Positions 14,413-22,940 of a DNA stretch of 29,494 nt are shown here, in pieces; positions within the stretch are counted from its first letter, which is position 1; each line of letters starts with the position of its first letter. Source of the DNA: CAIJKW01 sp964443365. Lineage in GTDB: Bacteria > Patescibacteriota > Minisyncoccia > Phycocordibacterales > CAIZLB01. The stretch covers positions 1-29,494 of the forward strand of contig CAYUCM010000007.1 of the NCBI GenBank assembly GCA_964443365.1. The letters run 5' to 3'. A model generated the notes under the pieces. The model was not told the DNA's origin, ran no database searches, and worked only from the letters and a program-made list of their open reading frames with translations. The position numbers and the translations under genes are program-made.

Positions 14413-14967
14413 ATGAAAGTTTTAGCACAAATTATATTCATAGCTGGAGCAATTGCCATATTCATTTGGTATGTTAATCCTACTTATAAGGACATCAAGC
14501 AAAAACAATCTGAATACGCCAGATTAGATGAAGCAAACAAAAAAGCTATTGAACTTAAAATCAAGAGGGAGAAATTAACTCTTCAAAGAAATCAAATAAC
14601 CCCAGAACAGTTAGATAGACTAGCAAAGTTCTTGCCAGACGGGGTTGAAAATGTTCGTTTAATTATTGATATTGAAAACATTTCAAGAGGAGTTCTAAAA
14701 CAAGACATCAAGGGCGCTAAGGTTATTGGTAATACATCTGATAAGAAAACAGGTGCTGTTACAAATGCATCTGCGTCAGATGGTAAAAAGTATGGGACAC
14801 TTGCTTTAAACTTTGGTGTGACAACAACATATGATCAATTCATATTGTTTTTGCAAAGTCTTGAGAAAAATTTGAGATTGGTTGATGTCTCAGAAATTGG
14901 TTTTACAGCTGCGGATGATGATAAATACAATTTTAATATAACCCTACAAACCTATTGGTTAAAATAA
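14413..14967 (+). CDS. pilO: PilO-like type IV pilus inner-membrane protein
   Basis: A 184-residue protein from the ATG at 14413, one base after the pilN stop; the open frame extends upstream into pilN but that would overlap it. One N-terminal membrane helix (~5-21), then a coiled coil with KQKQSEYARLDEANKKA, and a C-terminal alpha/beta domain (TYDQFILFLQSLEKNLRLVD) that matches the PilO ferredoxin-like domain. It pairs with PilN in the alignment complex. Translation is likely coupled to pilN since no ribosome binding site is seen. Confidence 0.83.
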   Translation: MKVLAQIIFIAGAIAIFIWYVNPTYKDIKQKQSEYARLDEANKKAIELKIKREKLTLQRNQITPEQLDRLAKFLPDGVENVRLIIDIENISRGVLKQDIKGAKVIGNTSDKKTGAVTNASASDGKKYGTLALNFGVTTTYDQFILFLQSLEKNLRLVDVSEIGFTAADDDKYNFNITLQTYWLK

Positions 14968-14971
14968 AAAC

Positions 14972-15472
14972 ATGATTGTCGCATTAAAAAAATTTAAATA
15001 CTTGATAATCGTAACTGCAGTAGTTGTTGTGGGTTTTGTGTTGTATACAATTTTTACAAGTCCAACAGATACCTCAACTTCATCTTTTTCTAAATCAACA
15101 TCTGGAACAGCCGGTTCCGAGGGTACACAGTCAAATGATTTGGCAAAGACCTTTGTCGATCAACTTTTAACCATTCAAAATATAAATCTAAAGACTGAAT
15201 TTTTTAGCGATTCAGTTTTTACTGGATTAAAGGATAATCATGTTGATATAGAGCCTCAAGCTATTGGAAGACCAAATCCATTTGCGCCAATCGGAAAGGA
15301 CGCAGGTTCATCATCAAACTATCAAGATATTAATGGTACTATCATTAAGTCTACCGACGGCGTACCTACAAGTGTTTTTGGTAATCAAAAAACCACAAGT
15401 GGTGCCGCAACGGAAACAACTACAGCAACAACCTCGACCCCAATTAAAAGCACTAAAACTAAGACTCAATAA
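14972..15472 (+). CDS. PilP-like pilus lipoprotein/anchor protein
   Basis: A 166-residue protein with an N-terminal membrane segment (~9-25), a Ser/Thr-rich linker and the motif GRPNPFAPIG (~94-103), a short signature typical of PilP-type proteins after the PilO gene. The rest is Thr/Ser-rich and low complexity, with no folded PilP HR domain. Since no secretin is encoded here, it may stabilise the PilM/N/O complex or contact the cell wall rather than a secretin. Gaps to neighbours are 4 and 5 nt, so it belongs to the pilNOPB operon. Confidence 0.68.
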   Translation: MIVALKKFKYLIIVTAVVVVGFVLYTIFTSPTDTSTSSFSKSTSGTAGSEGTQSNDLAKTFVDQLLTIQNINLKTEFFSDSVFTGLKDNHVDIEPQAIGRPNPFAPIGKDAGSSSNYQDINGTIIKSTDGVPTSVFGNQKTTSGAATETTTATTSTPIKSTKTKTQ

Positions 15473-15477
15473 AAACT

Positions 15478-17202
15478 ATGAGTTTTTTAGATGTATTAGC
15501 AAAGCAAAATATAATCTCAAAGGATGACGTCCCTTATATATTAGAAGAGGCTAGAGGGTCTAATAAATCAATAGATGATGTTTTGAGAGATAGACAAATT
15601 CCAGCAGACGCTATTTTGTCTGCAAAAAGTGATTTTCTCAAAATACCAACAAAAAGTATTAGCGATCAAAATATTGATTTTGATGCTTTAAAATATATTC
15701 CAGAAGAATCGGCTACTCATTACAAGATTATTCCAATTGGCGTTGAAGATGGAGTTTTGGAAGTTGGAATTGTGGATCCAGAAAATATTGAAGCTAGAGA
15801 CGCTTTGAATTTTATCTCAAACAAAACCAATGTGCCTTTTAAAATCTTTCTTGTGTCTGAAGATGATTTTAATCAAGCATTAAATGCGTACAATGGACTT
15901 TCTGGGGAAGTTAATAAGGCTCTTGATGATTTGGAAACAGAATTTTCTGCAGAGGAGGTTGCAATGGCCAAGAAGGAAGACTTTGGAAATGCGCCTGCCG
16001 TTGGCGGTGCTCCTAATATTATAGAAGACGCTCCAGTTACAAAAATTGTTGCCACAATATTGCGTTATGCAATTGAAGGTGGTGTTTCTGACGTTCACAT
16101 TGAACCAATGAGAGAAAAGGTTAGAGTTCGTTTCCGTGTTGATGGTGTTTTATATACAAGTATTGTTTTGCCAATCAAGGTTCATGATGCGCTGGTTGCT
16201 CGTATAAAAATTCTTTCAAATATTAAATTGGACGAAAAGCGCAAGCCGCAAGATAACAGATTCTCAGCCAGAATTGATGGAAGAAAGATTGACTTTCGTG
16301 TCTCTACTTTTCCAACGTACTATGGAGAAAAGGTTGAAATGCGTATCTTGGATCAGCAAAAGGGTGTGCAACCATTAAGTGAACTTGGGTTTTCAGAAAG
16401 AAGTTTGAAAATGATTAAAAAGGCACTTAATGCACCATACGGACTTGTACTTATTTCAGGACCAACTGGATCTGGAAAGACAACAACTCTGTACTCTATG
16501 ATTAAGGAATTGGATTTGGAAGAAAACAATGTTTTGTCTCTTGAGGATCCGGTTGAATATAATATTGAAGGATTAAGTCAATCTCAGGTTAGACCAGAAA
16601 TTGGTTATACATTCGCAAACGGACTTAGAACAACTCTTCGTCAAGACCCTGACATTATAATGGTTGGTGAGATTCGTGATAAGGAAACAGCGGAGCTGGC
16701 TATTCAAGCTGCGCTTACTGGTCACTTAGTGCTTTCAACAATTCACACCAACTCAGCTGTTGGAATTATTCCTCGTTTGGTGGATATGGGAATTGATCCA
16801 TATTTGATTGCCCCAACTCTTATTTTAGGAATGGCACAAAGACTTGTTGGTAGGGCATATGAGCCTGCTGTTGAAAGTGTGCCTGTGGATGATGTTACAA
16901 AAATAATGTTTGATAAATATTTTGAAGAAGTTGAACCTCAATACAGAAGTGTTATACCTGAAATGAAGGAAATTTATAAGATCAAACCAATTCCTGAGTG
17001 TCCAAAGGGTGTAAAGGGAAGACTTGCTGTGGTTGAAATGTTTGAGGTGGATAAAAAAATGGAGGAAATTATTTTGAAGGATCCAACTGAGCCTTCTATT
17101 ACAAAATACGCAAGATCTCAAGGTATGATTACCATGAAAGAAGACTGTGCTATTAAGGCTTTGAAGAAATTAATACCAATAGAGGAAATCAACAAGGTTT
17201 AA
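15478..17202 (+). CDS. pilB: Type IV pilus extension ATPase PilB/GspE
   Basis: A 574-residue hexameric motor that drives pilin polymerisation. The N-terminal MshEN/T2SSE_N-like region (~1-150) precedes the ATPase core. The core has Walker A GPTGSGKTT (~328-336), the Asp box EDPVEY, Walker B-like DPDIIMVGEIRDKETAEL, and the His box GHLVLSTIHTNSA. After the His box most PilB proteins have a CxxC...CxxC zinc site. Here the matching stretch (~460-515) is a charged insert with only one Cys (IPECPKGVKGR), so the tetracysteine is lost. It sits directly after the PilP-like gene. Confidence 0.94.
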   Translation: MSFLDVLAKQNIISKDDVPYILEEARGSNKSIDDVLRDRQIPADAILSAKSDFLKIPTKSISDQNIDFDALKYIPEESATHYKIIPIGVEDGVLEVGIVDPENIEARDALNFISNKTNVPFKIFLVSEDDFNQALNAYNGLSGEVNKALDDLETEFSAEEVAMAKKEDFGNAPAVGGAPNIIEDAPVTKIVATILRYAIEGGVSDVHIEPMREKVRVRFRVDGVLYTSIVLPIKVHDALVARIKILSNIKLDEKRKPQDNRFSARIDGRKIDFRVSTFPTYYGEKVEMRILDQQKGVQPLSELGFSERSLKMIKKALNAPYGLVLISGPTGSGKTTTLYSMIKELDLEENNVLSLEDPVEYNIEGLSQSQVRPEIGYTFANGLRTTLRQDPDIIMVGEIRDKETAELAIQAALTGHLVLSTIHTNSAVGIIPRLVDMGIDPYLIAPTLILGMAQRLVGRAYEPAVESVPVDDVTKIMFDKYFEEVEPQYRSVIPEMKEIYKIKPIPECPKGVKGRLAVVEMFEVDKKMEEIILKDPTEPSITKYARSQGMITMKEDCAIKALKKLIPIEEINKV

Positions 17203-17216
17203 AATTTCATTTGTGA

Positions 17217-17222
17217 TATAAT
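17217..17222 (+). promoter_or_regulatory. -10 box of the receiver gene
   Basis: Extended box TGA-TATAAT ending 6 nt before the ATG at 17229; predicts an independent leaderless transcript inside the pilus cluster. Confidence 0.72.
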
Positions 17223-17228
17223 ATAAAT

Positions 17229-17675
17229 ATGAACGGAGATAAAACATACAAAGTGATGATTATTGATGATGATAAATTTTTATTGAATATGTATTCAATA
17301 AAATTCAGCAATAATAAATTTGATGTAACTACCGCAAGTGATGGTCAGGCTGCCATTAATAAATTAAAAGAAGGATATGAACCTGACGTAATTTTACTTG
17401 ATGTTGTTATGCCAGTAATGGATGGAATAGAAACTCTAAGTGCAATAAGATCACAAGGTCTTGCTAAAAAAGCTGCAATTATGATGTTGAGCAATCAGGG
17501 TCAACCAACAGATATTGAAAAAGCAAAGCAATATAATGTTGATGGATATATAGTGAAGGCAACTGTTATTCCTTCAGAAATTGTTACAGAGGTTCATAAT
17601 CTACTAGAAAGAACAAAATCCAGAAGAGAGGGGGCGGTGCAGGGGGTTGATGCAAATAATTTACAAACTAATTAA
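17229..17675 (+). CDS. Single-domain response regulator (CheY/PilG-like receiver)
   Basis: A 148-residue stand-alone receiver domain with all key residues: acidic pocket Asp13-Asp15 (MIIDDDKF), phospho-acceptor Asp58 (LLDVVMP), Ser88 (MMLSNQG) and Lys110 (GYIVKATVIP). There is no output domain; the ~20-residue tail is basic and then polar. Placed between the extension ATPase and retraction ATPase genes, it likely tunes pilus extension or twitching, like PilG/PilH. No histidine kinase gene is in this window. Confidence 0.9.
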   Translation: MNGDKTYKVMIIDDDKFLLNMYSIKFSNNKFDVTTASDGQAAINKLKEGYEPDVILLDVVMPVMDGIETLSAIRSQGLAKKAAIMMLSNQGQPTDIEKAKQYNVDGYIVKATVIPSEIVTEVHNLLERTKSRREGAVQGVDANNLQTN

Positions 17676-17680
17676 AACTC

Positions 17681-18742
17681 ATGAATTACGAACAAGAACT
17701 TAAAGATCTTTTGGGCGCCGTAACTCTAGAAGGTGGATCTGACCTTCACCTTTCTGAGGGAAGACATCCAACCATAAGAGTAAATGGAACGCTGATTCCA
17801 CTCGTTAAAAAAGCAATACTAACACACGCTGATATAGATGGTATTTTAAATTTAATGATTAGTGAAGAAATGAGAAAGCGTTTTGAAGCAAAAAAGGAGC
17901 TTGATTTTTCTTATCAATTTACTCCAGAATCAAGATTTAGAGGAAATGCTTTTTTGCAAAGAGGAATGAATTCAATTGCCCTTAGACTAATTCAAAATAA
18001 AATAAAAGGTCTTAAGGAATTAGGTCTTCCTGATATTCTTGAGAGTTTCACCAGATTAAAACAAGGTTTCTTTTTAGTGGTGGGCCCCGTTGGTCAAGGA
18101 AAATCAACAACTCTCGCATCTATGATTGAGCTTATTAATCAAGAAAGAGCGGAGCATATCATTACCATAGAAGATCCAATTGAATATTTGTATGAACAAA
18201 AGAAGTCCATAATAGATCAAAGAGAAATTCGTATAGATACGGACAGTTTTGAAAATGCATTAACATCTGTTTTGCGTCAGGACGTAAATGTTATTTTACT
18301 TGGCGAGATGAGAAGTCCAGAAACCATGGCGGCAGCTGTTACCGCAGCTGAAACTGGTCACCTTGTGTTTTCTACATTGCACACAAATAATGCGTCTCAA
18401 ACAATTGATAGAATTATTGACTCTTTTCCACCAAATCAACAAGATCAAATTAGAGTTCAGCTAGCCGCTTCTTTGTCGGGTATTTTTTCGCAAAGATTGA
18501 TTCCTAGAATTTCAGGAGGAATGGTTCCAGCTTATGAGTTGATGATTGCTAATAATGCTGTCGCTAACTTGATTAGAGAAAAACGTTCTCATGAAATCAA
18601 CATTGTAATCGAGACAGGAATGGCAGAGGGTATGATAGATATGGAAAGATCATTAGCAGAATTAGTAAGAAGAGGTGAAATTAGTATTGAAAGTGCATAT
18701 AAGCACTCATTAAATCCAAAAATCCTAGAAAGGATGATATAA
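17681..18742 (+). CDS. pilT: Pilus retraction ATPase PilT
   Basis: A 353-residue motor of the PilT family: N-terminal PAS-like domain (GGSDLHLSEGRHPTIRVNG), then the ATPase core with Walker A GPVGQGKST (~135-143; the usual form is GPTGSGKST), Asp box EDPIEY, Walker B NVILLGEMRSPET and His box GHLVFSTLHTNNAS. The C-terminal AMIGS-like retraction motif is not obvious. It drives pilus disassembly and DNA uptake or twitching. The gene is 5 bp after the receiver gene. Confidence 0.93.
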   Translation: MNYEQELKDLLGAVTLEGGSDLHLSEGRHPTIRVNGTLIPLVKKAILTHADIDGILNLMISEEMRKRFEAKKELDFSYQFTPESRFRGNAFLQRGMNSIALRLIQNKIKGLKELGLPDILESFTRLKQGFFLVVGPVGQGKSTTLASMIELINQERAEHIITIEDPIEYLYEQKKSIIDQREIRIDTDSFENALTSVLRQDVNVILLGEMRSPETMAAAVTAAETGHLVFSTLHTNNASQTIDRIIDSFPPNQQDQIRVQLAASLSGIFSQRLIPRISGGMVPAYELMIANNAVANLIREKRSHEINIVIETGMAEGMIDMERSLAELVRRGEISIESAYKHSLNPKILERMI

Positions 18743-18743
18743 T
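18738..18743 (+). promoter_or_regulatory. -10 box upstream of pilC
   Basis: Extended box TGA-TATAAT overlapping the pilT stop, 10 nt before the pilC ATG; a possible internal promoter. Confidence 0.5.
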
Positions 18744-18753
18744 TTAAAGAACT

Positions 18754-19965
18754 ATGTTATTCAAATATAAAGCTATAAATCAAGAGGGCGGAGAAACTGA
18801 GGGAACAATTGAGGCAATCAACATTGATATTGCTATTAATTCCTTGCAAAGAAGAGATCTTACCATATCTTCTATTAAGCCGGCGGATGAGGGTGGACTG
18901 TTAAATAAGGATCTGGCTATTTTTGGAACAGGAATATCCAATAAAGATGTTGTGATTCTTTCAAGACAGTTGGCTACACTTTTCACCGCGCAGGTTTCCG
19001 CTCTTAGAATTTTTAGATTGCTTGCTGGCGAGATGGAGAACAAGAGTTTGAGAATTAAATTGGGTGAAGTTGCCGATGATCTTCAGGGTGGTTCTTCAAT
19101 GTCCATCGCTTTAGGAAAGCATCCAAAAGTTTTTTCATCGTTCTATGTAAACATGGTTAAAGCCGGAGAGGAATCTGGAAAGTTGGATGAAACATTTGAA
19201 TATTTGGCAGATTATTTGGATAGAAGTTATGAAGTTTCTTCAAAGGTGAGAAATGCCTTAATTTATCCTGCCTTTGTTATATTTACCTTTATTTCTGTTA
19301 TGGTCTTAATGCTTACTGTGGTTATTCCTAAAATTAGTTCCATTATTTTGGATTCTGGACAGGAGGTTCCTGTTTATACACAGGTGGTTATTGGGCTTAG
19401 TCAATTCATGACAAGATACGGAATATTCTTTTTGATTATCGTAATAATAGGAATTGCGTTTTTAATTTATTATGGAAGAACGGAAGCGGGAAAAGATTCT
19501 TATTCAAAACTAAAATTAAAAATTCCATACGTAAAAAACTTATATAAGAAATTATATTTATCGAGAATTGCGGACAACATGAACACTCAACTTATATCTG
19601 GTGTTCCTATGGTTAAGGCTTTGGATTTGACTTCTAAGGTGGTGGACAATAAGGTTTATGAAAATATTATTAATGAATCATTGGAATCTGTTAAGGGCGG
19701 AAAGTCACTTTCAGATTCATTAGCTCCATATGATCAAGAAATTCCTGGAATCATGGTTCAAATGGTTAAGGTGGGAGAGGAGACTGGAGACTTGGGTGGA
19801 ATTCTTAAAACTCTTGCAAAGTTCTATCAAAGAGAGGTTATGCAGGCCGTTGATACTCTTGTGGATTTAATTGAACCTGCCATGATTGTGCTTCTTGGTC
19901 TTGGTGTTGGATTCTTGTTGGCATCAGTTTTGATTCCTATTTACAATGTTTCTTCAGCTATCTAA
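18754..19965 (+). CDS. pilC: Pilus inner-membrane platform protein PilC/GspF
   Basis: A 403-residue polytopic platform protein onto which PilB and PilT dock. It has the two homologous GspF domains (residues ~65-190 and ~265-390), recognised by LSRQLATLFTAQVSALRIFRL followed by GESGK-like segments (KAGEESGKLDETFEYLADYL; KVGEETGDLGGILKTLAKFY). Membrane helices lie at ~170-190, ~220-240 and ~370-395. Length and domain order match a complete PilC. Confidence 0.94.
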   Translation: MLFKYKAINQEGGETEGTIEAINIDIAINSLQRRDLTISSIKPADEGGLLNKDLAIFGTGISNKDVVILSRQLATLFTAQVSALRIFRLLAGEMENKSLRIKLGEVADDLQGGSSMSIALGKHPKVFSSFYVNMVKAGEESGKLDETFEYLADYLDRSYEVSSKVRNALIYPAFVIFTFISVMVLMLTVVIPKISSIILDSGQEVPVYTQVVIGLSQFMTRYGIFFLIIVIIGIAFLIYYGRTEAGKDSYSKLKLKIPYVKNLYKKLYLSRIADNMNTQLISGVPMVKALDLTSKVVDNKVYENIINESLESVKGGKSLSDSLAPYDQEIPGIMVQMVKVGEETGDLGGILKTLAKFYQREVMQAVDTLVDLIEPAMIVLLGLGVGFLLASVLIPIYNVSSAI

Positions 19966-20010
19966 ATTAACATATCCACATGCATTAATAGTTTATTTCC
20001 CGTAATGTTA

Positions 20011-20111
20011 TATAATTGAAGTACGTACGGGTATCATCTATTGATATTTTAGTGCGAATCGAAATCGACATCGGATTATTGTTATAACAATTAAATTTAA
20101 ATTTTAAAAAT
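20011..20111 (+). promoter_or_regulatory. Pilin promoter and ~90-nt leader with palindrome
   Basis: TATAAT at 20011-20016 predicts a start near 20023 and a leader of about 90 nt, long for this window. The leader holds a TATCA/TGATA hairpin (20032-20046) and a perfect 14-bp palindrome ATTGTTATAACAAT (20078-20091), 20 nt before the ATG. Confidence 0.5.
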
Positions 20112-20597
20112 ATGAAAAGTAATAAAGGTTTTACATTGATTGAGCTTTTGGTGGTTATTGCCATCATCGGTATTCTTTCATCAGTGGTTCTTGCTTCACT
20201 TACAACAGCAAGAAGTAAGGGTAAGGACGCGGCTATACAATCACAATTGTCAAGCGCAAGAGCGCAAGCCGAATTGTATTATTCAACTACTGGTTCTGGT
20301 AAATATCAAACAGGGGCAACTTTGATTAGTAGTTGTACTGATACAGCTACTCTTTTTGGTGGTGGTAACGGTCTTGGTAAATTGCTTACCGCAATTACTA
20401 CAACTAAGCAATGTAATGTTTCTGCTGACGGTGCGTCTTGGGCTGTTGCAGCAAGTGGTGAGACATCAGGTACTACCTACTGTGTAGACAATACTGGAGT
20501 AATGAGAGACTCAAATAGTAGTAGTGTTAAGTACACTGGAATAACAAGTGGTGTAACCCCCGCACTTGCGGCTTCAAGTTCAGTGGCTTGTAACTAA
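20112..20597 (+). CDS. Type IV major pilin
   Basis: A 161-residue prepilin: six-residue leader MKSNKG, cleavage before Phe7, then the hydrophobic helix FTLIELLVVIAIIGILSSVV with the conserved Glu at +5 (Glu11). The globular part is Gly/Ser/Thr-rich with four Cys that can form disulfides. It is monocistronic: own promoter and long leader upstream, strong intrinsic terminator just downstream. That isolation suggests high expression and the major-subunit role, in contrast to the operon of minor pilins downstream. Confidence 0.93.
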   Translation: MKSNKGFTLIELLVVIAIIGILSSVVLASLTTARSKGKDAAIQSQLSSARAQAELYYSTTGSGKYQTGATLISSCTDTATLFGGGNGLGKLLTAITTTKQCNVSADGASWAVAASGETSGTTYCVDNTGVMRDSNSSSVKYTGITSGVTPALAASSSVACN

Positions 20598-20612
20598 TTA
20601 TTCAGCAAGCAA

Positions 20613-20648
20613 AACTCCGCGCTTCACCGCGCGGTTTTTTGTTTTTTA
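20613..20648 (+). terminator. Intrinsic terminator after the pilin gene
   Basis: Stem CCGCGC (20617-20622) / GCGCGG (20629-20634), loop TTCACC, followed by a T-rich run from 20635. Confidence 0.92.
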
Positions 20649-20676
20649 AAAAATCGCCAAGCATTAAATTTTAATG

Positions 20677-20682
20677 TATTAT
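20677..20682 (+). promoter_or_regulatory. -10 box of pilD
   Basis: TATTAT ending 6 nt before the ATG at 20689. The in-frame ATG at 20674 overlaps the box, which favours 20689 as the start. Confidence 0.55.
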
Positions 20683-20688
20683 ATACGC

Positions 20689-21567
20689 ATGACAATATAT
20701 TTATCTATTGCTTTTTTTGTTTTCGGTACAATTATTGGTAGCTTTTTAAATGTAGTTCTCTATAGATTCAATACAGGTAGAACTCTTGGTGGTAGGTCAA
20801 AATGTTTTGCTTGTAAAAGGCCACTTAGTGCAATTGATCTCGTTCCAGTGTTGAGCTGGATATTTTTGGGTGGAAAATGTAGAACGTGCAAAAGTAAGAT
20901 ATCTGTACAATATGTATTGGTAGAACTTTTTACGGGTGTCTTGTTTATGTTCGTATATTTAAAGAATGCGTTCATACTTGAGACATCGCCATTATTATTT
21001 TCTGTTTCTGTCATTATTTCAATTTTAATAATGACAATGTTGGTTTTGATGACTGTGTATGATTTGCGTCATAAAATAATTCCCAACGAGTTTTCATACA
21101 CTTTTGCAATTATTGCCTTCTTACAAATGTTTTTGAATTTTAATTTTGAAACTTCAAAAATTTATTTTGGAATTCCTTGGGGGATGGAGGGGGTATTAAT
21201 GATTCTTGCTGGATTGATTGTTGCTTTCCCTTTCTATTTTTTATGGCTTGTTAGCGATGGTAAATGGATGGGGCTTGGTGATGCAAAGCTTTCGCTTGGA
21301 ATAGGCTGGCTTCTCGGAATTAAATATGGTTTTTCCGCTATTGTGTTTGCTTTTTGGATAGGTGCAATAATTGCTCTTCTTGCAATGGGTACATTTGCTA
21401 TTGTGAATTATTTCGACAAAAAGAGAAGAGGTGGATTAAATCAATTGAATTCAATTAAATTTAAGAGTGAAATTCCTTTTGCACCATTTCTAATTCTTGG
21501 TATTTTGATTGTTTTTTTCCTTAATGTGTCCGCATTGGATTTTGTTGGTGCTATTATGCATATCTAG
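20689..21567 (+). CDS. pilD: Prepilin peptidase / N-methyltransferase PilD
   Basis: A 292-residue polytopic aspartic protease that cuts the leader of all pilins encoded here and may methylate the new N-terminus. After the GSFLNVVLYR motif there is the cytosolic zinc loop with two CxxC pairs (CFACKRP and CRTCKSK). The catalytic aspartates are in TVYDLRHKIIPNE and in the GLGDAKLSLG motif (GxGD family). Start 20689 is chosen from promoter spacing. The stop is TAG. Confidence 0.94.
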   Translation: MTIYLSIAFFVFGTIIGSFLNVVLYRFNTGRTLGGRSKCFACKRPLSAIDLVPVLSWIFLGGKCRTCKSKISVQYVLVELFTGVLFMFVYLKNAFILETSPLLFSVSVIISILIMTMLVLMTVYDLRHKIIPNEFSYTFAIIAFLQMFLNFNFETSKIYFGIPWGMEGVLMILAGLIVAFPFYFLWLVSDGKWMGLGDAKLSLGIGWLLGIKYGFSAIVFAFWIGAIIALLAMGTFAIVNYFDKKRRGGLNQLNSIKFKSEIPFAPFLILGILIVFFLNVSALDFVGAIMHI

Positions 21568-21593
21568 TCTTACTATTTTGTGTTTCTCTATGG

Positions 21594-21599
21594 TACAAT
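21594..21599 (+). promoter_or_regulatory. -10 box of the minor pilin operon
   Basis: Extended box TGG-TACAAT ending 7 nt before the ATG at 21607, which decides that start over the in-frame ATG at 21580. Confidence 0.55.
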
Positions 21600-21606
21600 A
21601 TATCTA

Positions 21607-22251
21607 ATGATTAAGAGGATTTTAATTAAGAATAATTCTCGTAGAGGTTTAAAACAAGCGGGTTTTACCCTGATGGAGCTTTTGATCGTCCTTGCTATTT
21701 TTACCGTCATAATGTCTGTCGCTTTGTTTAATCAAGCTGGTTTAAGTAGTAGTGTTTTGGTTACAAACTTGGCATATGAAACAGCTTTGGCTATAAGAGA
21801 GGCGCAAACATACGGTATTAGCGTTAGAGCTTCTTCTGCTGTGAATGATAAATTCGATAAGGGGTACGGAGTATATTTTGAAATGAATTCTCCAGATAGA
21901 ATAGTGGTTTTTGGAGATGCTGATAATGATAAGATATTCAGCGACACAGCAGAACTACAATCTTTGTATGAAATTAAAAATCAAAGAGGAAATAAAATAA
22001 AATCAATTTCTTATACAAATAGTGGTGAACTTACCACACTGGGCTCTGGTGATAGATTGTCGATAATGTTTAAAAGACCAAATCCAGAAGCTGCTTTTTA
22101 TAAAATAGATACATCTGGTGGGCTAATTCCTTTGACTGGTCCAATTAAAATTATTGTTGGCAATACTGAGAATACAAATTGTAGAGCTGTTGTTGTTGAG
22201 ATTACTGGACAAATTAGGGTTGAACAAACCCAGTGTGTACCCACACCTTAA
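21607..22251 (+). CDS. Minor pilin, GspH/FimT-like
   Basis: A 214-residue prepilin with a 19-residue leader ending KQAG, cleavage before FTLMELLIVLAIFTVIMSV, and Glu at +5. The following helix (LAYETALAIREAQTYGISVR) is the GspH/FimT pattern. The rest forms a beta-rich domain with DADNDKIF, which may bind calcium. It is first in an operon of four minor pilin genes, which probably initiate the pilus or form its tip. Confidence 0.87.
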   Translation: MIKRILIKNNSRRGLKQAGFTLMELLIVLAIFTVIMSVALFNQAGLSSSVLVTNLAYETALAIREAQTYGISVRASSAVNDKFDKGYGVYFEMNSPDRIVVFGDADNDKIFSDTAELQSLYEIKNQRGNKIKSISYTNSGELTTLGSGDRLSIMFKRPNPEAAFYKIDTSGGLIPLTGPIKIIVGNTENTNCRAVVVEITGQIRVEQTQCVPTP

Positions 22252-22264
22252 TTCAAAAAGAAAA

Positions 22265-22939
22265 ATGAAATTATTTATTCGTACAAAAAATAACACAAAA
22301 GAATTAGCGATGGGGGCCAATAACTCCATAAAGGGTTTTACATTGATTGAGGTGATGGTTTCTGTAACTCTTTTTGCTATGGTTATGACCTTAAGTTTGG
22401 GTGCCATACTTTCTATAATTGATGGAAACAAGAAGGCTCAAGCTATCAATTCCGTGGCAAACAATTTGAATTTTGCCGTTGATAGTATGGTACGTGATAT
22501 TAAGACTGGATATTCGTATTCTTGTAATGATAACCAGATTCCAACCCCAGATTCAACATCTGTAATTGGTTCTGATAAGAATGGGTGCAGTGGTGACGCT
22601 CAAGATTTTATCTCCCTAATATCAACAATTTCATCTGAGGGTCCACAAAAAAGAGGGGTTAGATATTCTTTGCAAAAAGATTCAACAGGTCGGGGTTCTA
22701 TATACAAAACCACTTCAGATGAATCTGGAAACAGCTACCCTGTGACTTCTCCAGAAGTTGATATTCAGAAGCTTGAATTTATAGTAGAGAATTATAATAC
22801 GGATTTTGCTCAAGAAGATATCGGCCAACCGCGCGTCTTTCTGTATATAAAAGGAACAGCGGGAATAAATCCGACTCAGGCGTCAGACTTTTCTATTCAG
22901 ACATTAATTTCTCAAAGAAATTTAAATTTACCAAAATAA
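22265..22939 (+). CDS. Minor pilin, PilW/GspJ-like
   Basis: A 224-residue prepilin from the ATG at 22265, 13 nt after the previous stop; an upstream ATG in the same frame lies inside that gene and is rejected. The leader ends SIKG (residue 24) before FTLIEVMVSVTLFAMVMTL with Glu at +5. The helix continues into NLNFAVDSMVRDIKTG, the PilW/GspJ-type segment. Part of the minor pilin tip complex. Confidence 0.85.
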   Translation: MKLFIRTKNNTKELAMGANNSIKGFTLIEVMVSVTLFAMVMTLSLGAILSIIDGNKKAQAINSVANNLNFAVDSMVRDIKTGYSYSCNDNQIPTPDSTSVIGSDKNGCSGDAQDFISLISTISSEGPQKRGVRYSLQKDSTGRGSIYKTTSDESGNSYPVTSPEVDIQKLEFIVENYNTDFAQEDIGQPRVFLYIKGTAGINPTQASDFSIQTLISQRNLNLPK

Positions 22940-22940
22940 T

